The notes: generated by a model from the sequence alone, not told the origin. A stretch of DNA of 5,652 nucleotides from Deltaproteobacteria bacterium (GCA_016218905.1 JACRCS010001007.1:1-5652); one strand, 5' to 3'; positions 1-5,652 are shown, counted from the first letter of the stretch. Numbers and translations are program-made.

Positions 1-1133
1 ACGCCCCGAAGCTGCGTGACCAGCTCGTGGATCTGCCCGAGCCCAGAGGCGCCGATCGGGTGTCCCCTCGCCTCGAGCCCTCCGGAGGGGTTGACCGGGA
101 TCCGCCCGCCGAGCCGGGTCGCCCCCACTTCCGCGAACGGGCCTCCCTCGCCCCGGGGGCAGAACCCCAGCGCCTCGGCGATGTGGAGCTCCCCGAAGCT
201 CGTGGCGTCGTGCAACTCGGCCACGTCCACGTCCTGCGGTCCCAGCCCGGCCTTCTCGTAGGCGGCCCGCGAGACCCGCACCGCCACGTCCGCCTCCTCG
301 TCCGAGAACGCCCGCTTGGTGTGGGACCCCATGACGGAGGCGAGCACCTTCACGGGCCGCGGCGAGCCCAGCGTCCGCAGGTGCTCCGCCGAGCAGAGGA
401 CCGCGGCCGCGCTGCCGTCGCCCATGGGGGCGCACATGGGAACCGTGAGGGGCCAGCTGACGAGCCGGCCCGCGAGCACCTCGTCGACCGACATCTCCCT
501 CCGGTGCTGGGCGTTGGGGTTGAGGGCCCCGTGGGCGTGGTTCTTGGCCGAGATGGCGGCGAGCTGGCGCTGGGTGGTCCCGTAGGTGGCCATGTGCCAG
601 CGGACCATGCAGGCGTAGACGTCCATCACGAAGCTTCGGTTGACGCCGGCGCCGGGCTCGTCCTCCACCGGCGGGGGAGGCAGCCCCTCGAGCATCTTCT
701 TCCACTCGGGGATGATCTGGTCCACGCGGTCGACGTCGGTCCCGGTGAAGAAGAGGCCGAAGGCCTTCTCCTTGTCCGGGCTGTAGAGCTTCTCGGCCCC
801 GACCGCGAGCACGCACCGGTAGGCGCCGGAGGCGACCGCCAGATACGCGCTGTGGAAGGCGGTGGCTCCCCCGGCGCAGGCGTTCTCGACGTTGAAGACC
901 GGCGCGGCGAGGATGTCCGTGTCCCGCAGGGCCACCTGCCCCCGGATGCAGTGCTGTTGGGAGAAGTACCCCCAGCCCGAGTTGGCGAACCAGGCGGCGT
1001 CCAGGTCCCGGGGGCGGAGCCCGGCGTCCCGGAGGGCGAGCTGGACGGCTTCCCGGGAGAGGTCCTTCACGGACCGGTCCGGGTGCTTGGCGAAGCGCGT
1101 CGTGCCGACGCCGATCACGAAGACTTCCGGCAT
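1..1133 (-). CDS. SCP2-type thiolase / acetyl-CoA acetyltransferase family protein, C-terminus cut by window edge
   Basis: A partial gene: 377 codons are readable and the last few tens of residues, including the second catalytic cysteine region, lie beyond the left edge. I translated it by hand. The N-terminus is MPEVFVIGVGTTRF, as in thiolase-fold proteins. The nucleophile segment VENACAGGAT puts Cys86 in the usual place. HDATSF (His308) matches the HD-x-x-x-F motif of the SCP2/lipid-transfer thiolase branch, and NPSGGLEARGHPIGASG near the end carries the catalytic His358. Family members thiolytically cleave or condense beta-ketoacyl-CoA thioesters in the cytoplasm; this branch often acts on branched, cyclic or steroid-derived substrates and often needs a DUF35/OB-fold partner. 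No such partner is visible, though it could lie downstream. The start at 1133 is 7 bp after the ligase stop, with GAGGGG overlapping that stop, so translational coupling is likely. The family call is firm; the substrate is unknown. Confidence 0.93.
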   Translation of the reverse strand, partial: MPEVFVIGVGTTRFAKHPDRSVKDLSREAVQLALRDAGLRPRDLDAAWFANSGWGYFSQQHCIRGQVALRDTDILAAPVFNVENACAGGATAFHSAYLAVASGAYRCVLAVGAEKLYSPDKEKAFGLFFTGTDVDRVDQIIPEWKKMLEGLPPPPVEDEPGAGVNRSFVMDVYACMVRWHMATYGTTQRQLAAISAKNHAHGALNPNAQHRREMSVDEVLAGRLVSWPLTVPMCAPMGDGSAAAVLCSAEHLRTLGSPRPVKVLASVMGSHTKRAFSDEEADVAVRVSRAAYEKAGLGPQDVDVAELHDATSFGELHIAEALGFCPRGEGGPFAEVGATRLGGRIPVNPSGGLEARGHPIGASGLGQIHELVTQLRG

Positions 1134-1140
1134 CCGCCCC

Positions 1141-2496
1141 TCACGCCTTCTCGTAGGTCTTCTCGAAGACCTGACCCTTGTAGTGGCTCCGCTCGAGGCT
1201 GCCGGGCTCGGCCCAGAGGAGCTTCGGGCGGATCTTGAGGCGCTTGCTCATGGCGTCGAGGATCTCGGTCTCCAGCGCCTCCAGGAACGGGCCGGCGACG
1301 CCCTCCGCGTGCTCGAGGCGCACCTGGAGCGGCGGAACCACGCGGGGAGGCGGCTCGTCGAGGACGATCCTCAGCTCTCCCGTCACCCTGGGCACGAACT
1401 CGTTGATGACGCCCTTGAGGTGGCTCGGGTAGACCATCACCCCCTTCACCTTCAGCATGTCGTCGGCCCGGCCCACGACCTTGTAGCGAAAGCCCGTCCG
1501 GCCGCAGGGGCACGGCTCGGTGAAGACCTGCTGGATGTCCCCGAGGCTCTGGCGAATCCAGACCCAGCCGTCCGCGTCCAGCGTGGTCCAGAGCGCCTCT
1601 CCCTGCGCCCCGTCTTCCAGGGGGATCGGCGCCTTGGTCTCGGGGTCGACCAGCTCGTAGTAGCAGAGGTCGTCCGCGACGCAGTGCATCCCCTGATACT
1701 CCTCGTGATCGCAGGAGCAGCCGAAGCCCGCCCCCATGTCGTAGACCTTGCAGCCGTAAGCCTGCTCGAGCTTGCTCCTCACCGCGGGGATGCCCGCGCC
1801 GGGTTCGCCGCCGCAGATCAGCGCTTTGAACCCGAAGTCGGCCACGGGCCGGCCGGCGACCCGGGGCGCCTGCTCGATCAGGTACTCGGCGAGGGAGGGG
1901 GTGCCGACGTACACCGTTCCGCGAAAGAGGTTCTGGAAGAGGAGGATGCGCTCACTCTTCGCCTCCGCCCCCACCGGCAGGATCATCGCCCCGGTCTTCT
2001 GGAAGCCCAGCATGCTGGGCACCCCGGCGATCACCATCGAGAGCGCGAAGCAGTAGAGGACCCGGTCGCCGGGCCGCATGCCCACGCGCCAGCCGCCCCG
2101 CGCCTCGACCTCCCCCCAGAAGTTCTGGACGTCGTGGTTCGTGAGCGGGTACGGCGTCGGCACGCCCGTGGTCCCCGTCGTGGTGGCCATCCAGGCGAGG
2201 TCCTCGACCCGGACGGGCATGATCTGGTCGAGCGCCTTCAGGTAGTCGTTCCCGCACTGCTCGACGACCCCACGGAAGGTCTCCTTCGTGAAGATCTCGA
2301 CCTTGTCCCGAAACTCCTCGAACCCTCTGAGCTTCTCGGGGTCGAGGCCGACCCGGTCGAGCATCGACGCGTAGAAGGGTGCCTTGGCCTTGAGCCTCCC
2401 GAGCATCCGGCGAAGCTTTTGGAGCTGGAGCCGGCGCATCTCCTCGGTGTTGAGCAGCGGCTCGATCTCCATGTTCCAGTACGGCCGATCTTGCAT
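1141..2496 (-). CDS. Phenylacetate-CoA-ligase-like (PaaK family) adenylate-forming CoA ligase
   Basis: 451 aa, close to the usual PaaK-family length of about 430-450. It should activate a carboxylate to an acyl-adenylate and then to a CoA thioester in the cytoplasm. The N-terminal YWNMEIEPL opening is typical of the family. The ATP/phosphate loop is TTTGTTGVP (105-113), GGEPG lies at 229-233, and the segment from YDMGAGFG (252-259) to ELVDPET (281-287) is the PaaK A5-like region. Asp320 in SLGDI fits the ribose-binding aspartate. GRADDMLKVKGVMVYPS (342-358) is the hinge motif. Lys440 near the C-terminus is a plausible catalytic lysine. Unusual cysteines occur at 260, 262, 272, 278, 329 and 331. 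The start at 2496 is chosen because GGGAGG sits 6-7 nt upstream and the family N-terminus begins there; the frame stays open further upstream only as a shadow of the preceding gene. The aromatic substrate is not shown by sequence alone. Confidence 0.93.
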   Translation of the reverse strand: MQDRPYWNMEIEPLLNTEEMRRLQLQKLRRMLGRLKAKAPFYASMLDRVGLDPEKLRGFEEFRDKVEIFTKETFRGVVEQCGNDYLKALDQIMPVRVEDLAWMATTTGTTGVPTPYPLTNHDVQNFWGEVEARGGWRVGMRPGDRVLYCFALSMVIAGVPSMLGFQKTGAMILPVGAEAKSERILLFQNLFRGTVYVGTPSLAEYLIEQAPRVAGRPVADFGFKALICGGEPGAGIPAVRSKLEQAYGCKVYDMGAGFGCSCDHEEYQGMHCVADDLCYYELVDPETKAPIPLEDGAQGEALWTTLDADGWVWIRQSLGDIQQVFTEPCPCGRTGFRYKVVGRADDMLKVKGVMVYPSHLKGVINEFVPRVTGELRIVLDEPPPRVVPPLQVRLEHAEGVAGPFLEALETEILDAMSKRLKIRPKLLWAEPGSLERSHYKGQVFEKTYEKA

Positions 2497-2540
2497 CGAC
2501 GCCCTCCCGAGTTTGGAGCGAGGAGGTCCGTGGTGGACCC

Positions 2541-3386
2541 TCAGGCTTCGGGCTCCGTCTGCCCCGGCTCCCGGGCGGCGCGCAAAGCCGCGTAGTGGGC
2601 CAGCTTTCGCCCGATGGCCTCGCGGAGCGCCTCCTGTTTGCCCGGCGCGTCTGCCTCCGCGCGGACCTTGTGGAACGTGGGGTTCTCCCACCAGCGCTGG
2701 CCGGTCTTCACCATGGGCGAGCCGGTGCCCGCGAAGGCCATCCGGAGGTTCGGGCCGGTCTCCGCGAGGCCCTGGCTCAGCGCCTCGTAGTCCCGAACCC
2801 CGGCCATCTCCTTCCGGTCGAACCAGTGGTCCTTTCCGACCGGCCCCACCGGGAGGCCCAGCGCGCAGGAACACCCGGCGAGGTGCCCGAGCATGGCGGA
2901 GATCGCACCCATCGTGAACTGGATGCGCGCCTCGGCCCGATGCATCGCGGCGCAGGCGCACGCGAAGTCCGCGGCGATCCCCAGGTCGACGACCCTCCAG
3001 AGGCAGGACGGCCCCGAGACCATGGTCCCCTGGCCTCGATGTCCCCGGACGTACGCGGCGAACTCGCCACAGTCGGGGAACCCGCAGCCGCCGCAGTCCC
3101 ACCCCACCGGGCGGGTCAGATCGGCCCCGATCAGGAGGACGGGGGGCGGCGTGCCGGCGTCGTAGAGCTTCCGGTAGGTGAGGGCGTCCATGAAGAGCAC
3201 GTCGGAGGCCTGACCCATGGTCTCCATGATGTCGATCATCGGCAGGAGGTCGGCGTCGGTGACGATCTCCTGGCGCAGCCCGAGGTCTGGGGTCAGCGTC
3301 GGCGCCCGCGCCGCGGCGACGGCGCACGCCTTGGCGACCTCGACGAGGTGCTCCCGGGCGGCGGCGCCTCCCTCGTAGACGGCCAT
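2541..3386 (-). CDS. DUF2148-type ferredoxin-like cysteine-rich protein B
   Basis: 281 aa, cytoplasmic by appearance, with no signal peptide or membrane span. It resembles the DUF2148 (COG4739-like, 'contains ferredoxin domain') proteins. An N-terminal helix (about 11-28) leads to a degenerate acyl- or nucleotide-like core, then VLLIGADL (83-90) and the Cys motif WDCGGCGFPDCGEF (Cys98, 101, 106), which resembles Fe-S cluster motifs. GPSCLWRVVDLGIA (Cys128) and CACA (Cys143, 145) follow, then GCSCALGLPV (Cys172, 174) and GKDHWFDR (184-191), a recognisable DUF2148 ending. About 85 residues beyond this (roughly 195-281) are an extra C-terminal extension, partly helical, not seen in protein A. 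It aligns with the adjacent protein A, so the two are paralogues. AAAGGAGG lies just upstream of the start, within a 13-bp gap. The biochemical function of the family is not established; a role as an electron-transfer or metal-binding partner is inference. Confidence 0.85.
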   Translation of the reverse strand: MAVYEGGAAAREHLVEVAKACAVAAARAPTLTPDLGLRQEIVTDADLLPMIDIMETMGQASDVLFMDALTYRKLYDAGTPPPVLLIGADLTRPVGWDCGGCGFPDCGEFAAYVRGHRGQGTMVSGPSCLWRVVDLGIAADFACACAAMHRAEARIQFTMGAISAMLGHLAGCSCALGLPVGPVGKDHWFDRKEMAGVRDYEALSQGLAETGPNLRMAFAGTGSPMVKTGQRWWENPTFHKVRAEADAPGKQEALREAIGRKLAHYAALRAAREPGQTEPEA

Positions 3387-3399
3387 GTCGCTCCTCCTT

Positions 3400-4167
3400 T
3401 CAGGGTTTCCCGCGGCCGCGGGCCGGGTCCTGGGTCTGGTACGGGATCATCGCGAGCTGTCGGGCAATGGTGGCGGTCCGGCGCACCCCGTCGAGCTGCT
3501 TGGCCATGTGGTTGAGGTGGTAGTCGACGGAGATGTCGACGTACGGGTTCTTGGAGAGCGCGGCGATCGCGATCCCGACCACGAGCTCGGAGCTCCGGCA
3601 GAGGCCGAGGTTTCGGCCCGCCAGTCCCACCGAGTAGAGCGCCTTCGCGTCGACGAAGTGGTTGGCCGCGACCCAGAGGGCGGAGCCGACGGCGTAGCCG
3701 AGGTCGTGGGACCGCAGCATGCAGAGGGGCCCCTTGACGGCCGAGGTCCGGCGGCGATCCGTCGTGTCGACGATCCCGTCGGTGTGGGTCACCCGCTCGT
3801 AGACGAACGAGCAGTCGGGCCTGCCGCCGCACATCCCGCAGCTGCAGTCCATGGGGCTCGAATGGGCCCGATAGTTGCCGAGGAAGACGGCCGCGTCGGA
3901 TTCCCGGAGCATGGCCGCCTCATACAGGAAGGGGCGCTTCAGGCGCTCCGGCACCCCCTCGTGGGCCAGGCGCTCCATCTCCCGGGCGATCCCCTCCAGC
4001 TCCTCCTCCCCGTGGGCGATCTCCGCCTCGGTGCTCGGCACCCCACCCGCGATGGGAGCGGTCAGGGCCGCGTTGACCATGAGCCTGCCGACGAGGAGGA
4101 CGCTCTCCTTCTTGGCCTGGTCCGCGGGAGTGTAAGGCGACCCTTCGGCGAACGGAATGCGCGCCAT
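3400..4167 (-). CDS. DUF2148-type ferredoxin-like cysteine-rich protein A
   Basis: 255 aa. An N-terminal helical part with GRLMVNAALTAPIAGGVPS (27-45) and the acidic helix at 53-68 is characteristic of DUF2148 proteins. AAVFLGNY (92-99) is followed by a cysteine cluster, MDCSCGMCGGRPDC (Cys108, 110, 113, 119), spaced C-x-C-x2-C-x5-C. GPLCMLRSHDLGYAVGSA (Cys149) and ALYSVGLAGRNLGL (176-189) follow, then Cys190 and the family-like SKNPYVD (205-211). No signal peptide or transmembrane segment is evident. The start at 4167 is strongly supported: AAAGGAG lies 5 nt upstream, and the residues further upstream in the open frame (about 21) are encoded by the tandem repeat and are not protein-like. It is separated by 13 bp from protein B, with which it shares the order GP-x-C, DLG and the terminal GK/SK block. 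Family identification is confident; function is unknown. Cluster ligation by the four cysteines is inferred. Confidence 0.86.
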   Translation of the reverse strand: MARIPFAEGSPYTPADQAKKESVLLVGRLMVNAALTAPIAGGVPSTEAEIAHGEEELEGIAREMERLAHEGVPERLKRPFLYEAAMLRESDAAVFLGNYRAHSSPMDCSCGMCGGRPDCSFVYERVTHTDGIVDTTDRRRTSAVKGPLCMLRSHDLGYAVGSALWVAANHFVDAKALYSVGLAGRNLGLCRSSELVVGIAIAALSKNPYVDISVDYHLNHMAKQLDGVRRTATIARQLAMIPYQTQDPARGRGKP

Positions 4168-4172
4168 AGCGA

Positions 4173-4179
4173 CTCCTTT
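4173..4179 (-). promoter_or_regulatory. Ribosome binding site of DUF2148 protein A, overlapping the repeat
   Basis: AAAGGAG on the minus strand with 5 nt before the ATG at 4167. It decides the start, since the open frame continues upstream through the repeat without protein-like content. Its AAA is the last part of the heptad array. Confidence 0.8.
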
Positions 4180-4351
4180 GAATGTCGAATGTAGAATGTA
4201 GAATGTAGAATGTAGAATGTAGAATGACAAAAGCCTAAAGAACCAAGAACCTAAAGCCTAAAGCCCAGTAGCTAGTGGCTCCATCCGTAAAGTCACCTCG
4301 ATATTCGATATTCTACATTGTACATTGTACATTCTACATTCTACATTCAAC
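4177..4351. repeat. Imperfect inverted repeat, 42-bp arms, within the heptad array
   Basis: The left arm (4177-4218) and the reverse complement of the right arm (4310-4351) match at 38 of 42 positions by eye, and slip in 7-nt steps gives alternative pairings. The loop is 91 nt. In the minus-strand transcript the arm nearer the start codon touches the ribosome-binding site of DUF2148 protein A. It could act as a folded mRNA element or as a cruciform. There is no U-tract typical of an intrinsic terminator. Confidence 0.75.
4262..4280. repeat. Near-palindrome in the middle of the array
   Basis: AGCCCAGTAGCTAGTGGCT folds back on itself with one mismatched pair (G4268/G4275) and one bulged C. Seven-residue steps of the array run through it. 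It lies near the midpoint (4264) of the larger inverted repeat, so it could form the tip of a second-order hairpin. It could also be an operator-like site; no protein is known. Confidence 0.4.
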
Positions 4352-4364
4352 ATTCACCATTAGC

Positions 4365-5627
4365 CTAACAGCTAACACCTAACAACTGACTCCGAGGGTA
4401 GCTCTCCGCCAGGACGGCTCCCGCCGAGGCGGCGAGGACCTCGTTGTTGCCGTCCATGATCAACGTCGCCCGCGCGTCTCGAAAGAGCTTCTCGATCGCG
4501 TACTCCTGGGTGAGCCCGTTGCCCCCGAGGAGCTGCAGGGCCTCGTGGGCGTTCTCGAAGCAGAGCTGCGTGCACGTGGTCTTCGCCGCTACCGAGTACT
4601 CGACGAGGGGCGGCGAGACGTTCAGGTTCAGGTCCACCACCGCCCGCGACGTCGCCCGGCAGGTCTCAACCCTCGCGAAGAGCTGGAAGAGCCGCTGCCG
4701 CACCGAGTAGTGCTCGACGATGGGGCGAGTGCCCTGGACGCGCTCCCTCGCGTACGCGAAGGCCTCCTCGAAGGCCGCCCGGGCCAGGCCCGTCGCCCAC
4801 GTCGCCATCATCGCATTCGCGTGGGCGAGGATCGTCTGCAGCGTGGGCACGTACGCGTCCGGCCCGATGAGCATCCACTTCCGCGGGATCCGGACGTCGT
4901 CGAAGAAGATCTCCCCCTGGCAGAGATCCCGCTGGCCGATCTTCCGCAAGGGCTTGCCGCGTGAGACCCCGGGGTACGCGAGGGGGATGATGCACATTCC
5001 GAAGCCCGCGAGGCCCCGAGAAGGCTCGACCTGCAGGTGGACCAGGGCGTGGGTCGCGATGGGGGCCCCGGAGATCCAGGCGGACTTCTGGCCCGACACG
5101 ACCCACTCGTCCCCGTCGAGCGTCGCGCGGGCGTCGGCCCGAAGCTTCGGAGAGCGGAAGAACTCCTCCGCGTAGGAGACGAGATCGGAGCCGTGATCGG
5201 GCTCGGTCACGGCCCAGCAACCGATCATCGAGGCGTCCGTGCACGCCGCGTACGGCTCGGAGAAGGTCCGAATGAGCTCCTCGTCGCCCGTCATGGCGGC
5301 GAAGGTGAACGCGAAGCCGGCGGAGGCCAGCAGGGCCGAGAGCCCGAAGCTGCCCCAGCCGAGCTCCTCCTCGACCAGGTGGACCTGGCGCGAGCTCAGT
5401 CCCAGCCCTCCGAACGGAGGCGGGATGAGGACCTTGTGGTAGTTGAGCTCGTAGCCCTTGCGCAGGAACTCCCAGATCGGGGACTTCGGCCCCGCGGCTT
5501 GCTCGGGGCTGAGGCGGTCGAGCTCCCGGCCGACCGGCCGCATGACCTCCGCGGCGAACTTGTGGGCGGCGTCGCGCAGGGCGATGTCCTCCCAGGACAG
5601 GTTCAGATCGCAGTCGAAGTAGGCCAT
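4365..5627 (-). CDS. Acyl-CoA dehydrogenase family flavoprotein
   Basis: 420 aa, slightly longer than the usual 380-400. Members use FAD to oxidise acyl-CoA thioesters at C2-C3, passing electrons to ETF. Visible domain order: N-terminal helices (to about 130), the signature GCWAVTEPDHGSDL (136-149), beta domain with WVVSGQKSAWISGA (175-188), FFDDVRIP (241-248), then the C-terminal helical domain with ARERVQGTRPI (293-303), QLLGGNGLTQEYAIEKLF (365-382) and RDARATLI (383-390). The substrate-base segment is MDGNNEV (391-397), where the usual Glu of YEGT is Asp392; the position used by isovaleryl-CoA dehydrogenase also appears not to be Glu (A270 by eye). Either this is a variant using Asp or the base lies elsewhere. 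The last eight residues (SQLLGVSC) are encoded by the neighbouring heptad repeat. The start at 5627 is preceded by GGAGG with 5-nt spacing. Family confident; substrate unknown. Confidence 0.94.
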   Translation of the reverse strand: MAYFDCDLNLSWEDIALRDAAHKFAAEVMRPVGRELDRLSPEQAAGPKSPIWEFLRKGYELNYHKVLIPPPFGGLGLSSRQVHLVEEELGWGSFGLSALLASAGFAFTFAAMTGDEELIRTFSEPYAACTDASMIGCWAVTEPDHGSDLVSYAEEFFRSPKLRADARATLDGDEWVVSGQKSAWISGAPIATHALVHLQVEPSRGLAGFGMCIIPLAYPGVSRGKPLRKIGQRDLCQGEIFFDDVRIPRKWMLIGPDAYVPTLQTILAHANAMMATWATGLARAAFEEAFAYARERVQGTRPIVEHYSVRQRLFQLFARVETCRATSRAVVDLNLNVSPPLVEYSVAAKTTCTQLCFENAHEALQLLGGNGLTQEYAIEKLFRDARATLIMDGNNEVLAASAGAVLAESYPRSQLLGVSC

Positions 5628-5651
5628 CTACGCCTCCGGGCTCCGAGCGAG
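5628..5651 (-). other. Possible 3' end of an upstream gene (LARSPEA then stop)
   Basis: The frame ending in the TAG that abuts the dehydrogenase start reads LARSPEA-stop over the eight codons visible. This could be the tail of an upstream operon gene with its stop directly adjoining the next ATG. Too short to identify; it may equally be noncoding leader. Confidence 0.2.
5633..5637 (-). promoter_or_regulatory. Ribosome binding site of the acyl-CoA dehydrogenase
   Basis: GGAGG, 5 nt before the ATG at 5627, within a G/C-rich leader. A TAG sits immediately before the ATG in the same frame, so translation cannot start further upstream in this frame. Confidence 0.7.
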
Positions 5652-5652
5652 C

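Larger units (their letters stand above)
4177..4393. repeat. Heptanucleotide tandem repeat array, 31 units in one register
   Basis: AT-rich tract contrasting with the GC-rich flanks. Read in 7-nt steps from 4177 it holds a first block of TTTGAAT, GTCGAAT and five perfect GTAGAAT copies (4191-4225). Next comes a degenerate middle of CCTAAAG-like units (about 4226-4302), then units of the complementary type ATTCTAC or ATTGTAC (4303-4351), and last ATTCACC, ATTAGCC, TAACAGC, TAACACC and TAACAAC. The register holds across the tract: the 77-bp middle is 11 x 7, and 217 bp is 31 x 7. It covers the whole gap between the two genes and the last codons of the dehydrogenase. Degenerate intergenic heptamer repeats are known in form, for example the STRR elements of cyanobacteria, but I see no specific match. 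Function is unknown. Confidence 0.88.

Noticed and set aside
27..1238. Long open frame on the plus strand opposite the thiolase
   Set aside because: Arg/Gly/Pro/His-rich translation with no recognisable motif. It is a GC-rich shadow of the minus-strand thiolase, whose catalytic motifs are intact.
2525..2539. Hairpin after the DUF2148 B stop as a terminator
   Set aside because: GGTCC-GTGGT-GGACC is a 5-bp stem without a T-tract, sitting in an operon gap whose downstream gene has its own ribosome-binding site.
862..2595. 577-codon plus-strand open frame opposite the ligase
   Set aside because: Low-complexity Leu/Arg/Glu/Asp/His-rich translation without domain motifs; the minus-strand frame carries all the ligase motifs.
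2497..3327. Upstream in-frame extension of the CoA ligase to 728 codons
   Set aside because: The added part reads through the DUF2148 B gene in another frame and is Arg/Gly/Asp-rich. A good ribosome-binding site sits directly before the ATG at 2496.
2595..4194. Plus-strand open frames opposite the DUF2148 genes
   Set aside because: Shadow frames with the same biased composition, and no ribosome-binding logic that fits the operon.
4168..4230. TTG start giving 21 more residues to DUF2148 protein A
   Set aside because: The extension is encoded by the heptad repeat (repeating ILHSTF), and AAAGGAG marks the ATG at 4167.
4303..4351. Sigma70-like promoter within the array (TTGAAT with TACAAT, minus strand)
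   Set aside because: The -10-like hexamers recur every 7 nt as part of the repeat, and the best spacing is about 15 nt, so no single site can be supported. A promoter here remains possible.
4177..4358. CRISPR array
   Set aside because: The repeat unit is 7 nt with no 25-40 nt repeats or unique spacers, and no cas genes are present.
4177..4393. Insertion sequence or MITE
   Set aside because: There is no transposase, no clean terminal inverted repeat distinct from the heptads, and no visible target-site duplication. It is better described as a tandem repeat with internal inversion.

Overview
The window is a strongly GC-rich bacterial segment with G/C-dominated third codon positions. Every supportable gene lies on the minus strand, so the transcribed order runs from right to left: acyl-CoA dehydrogenase family protein (complete), a 197-bp AT-rich gap filled by a heptanucleotide repeat array, two tandem DUF2148-type ferredoxin-like proteins, a phenylacetate-CoA-ligase-like adenylate-forming enzyme, and an SCP2-type thiolase that runs off the left edge. 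No rRNA, tRNA, transposase or CRISPR array was seen. Taxonomy cannot be fixed. The composition and the acyl-CoA gene mix would fit an uncultivated high-GC lineage such as Methylomirabilota/Rokubacteria, or a deltaproteobacterial-type organism, but this is only an impression.

Layout: 5627-4365 is the acyl-CoA dehydrogenase. 4364-4168 is the gap. The repeat array spans about 4393-4177, from inside the last codons of the dehydrogenase to the Shine-Dalgarno of the next gene. 4167-3400 (DUF2148 protein A), 3386-2541 (DUF2148 protein B), 2496-1141 (CoA ligase) and 1133 to the left edge (thiolase) are packed with gaps of 13, 44 and 7 bp, each start preceded by a purine-rich ribosome-binding sequence. 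This is a convincing operon.

Functional reading: the ligase would activate a carboxylic acid to its CoA thioester, the dehydrogenase-family flavoprotein would oxidise or otherwise process an acyl-CoA, and the thiolase would cleave or form a beta-ketoacyl-CoA. The two cysteine-rich DUF2148 proteins have no established function. They align with each other across the whole fold, suggesting a duplicated, possibly heteromeric metal- or Fe-S-binding redox partner for this pathway.

The two most interesting points are the repeat array and the DUF2148 pair. The array is 31 consecutive 7-mers in one register, containing a long imperfect inverted repeat that supplies both the dehydrogenase C-terminus and part of the downstream ribosome-binding site. 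The DUF2148 pair is embedded in a CoA-ester operon.
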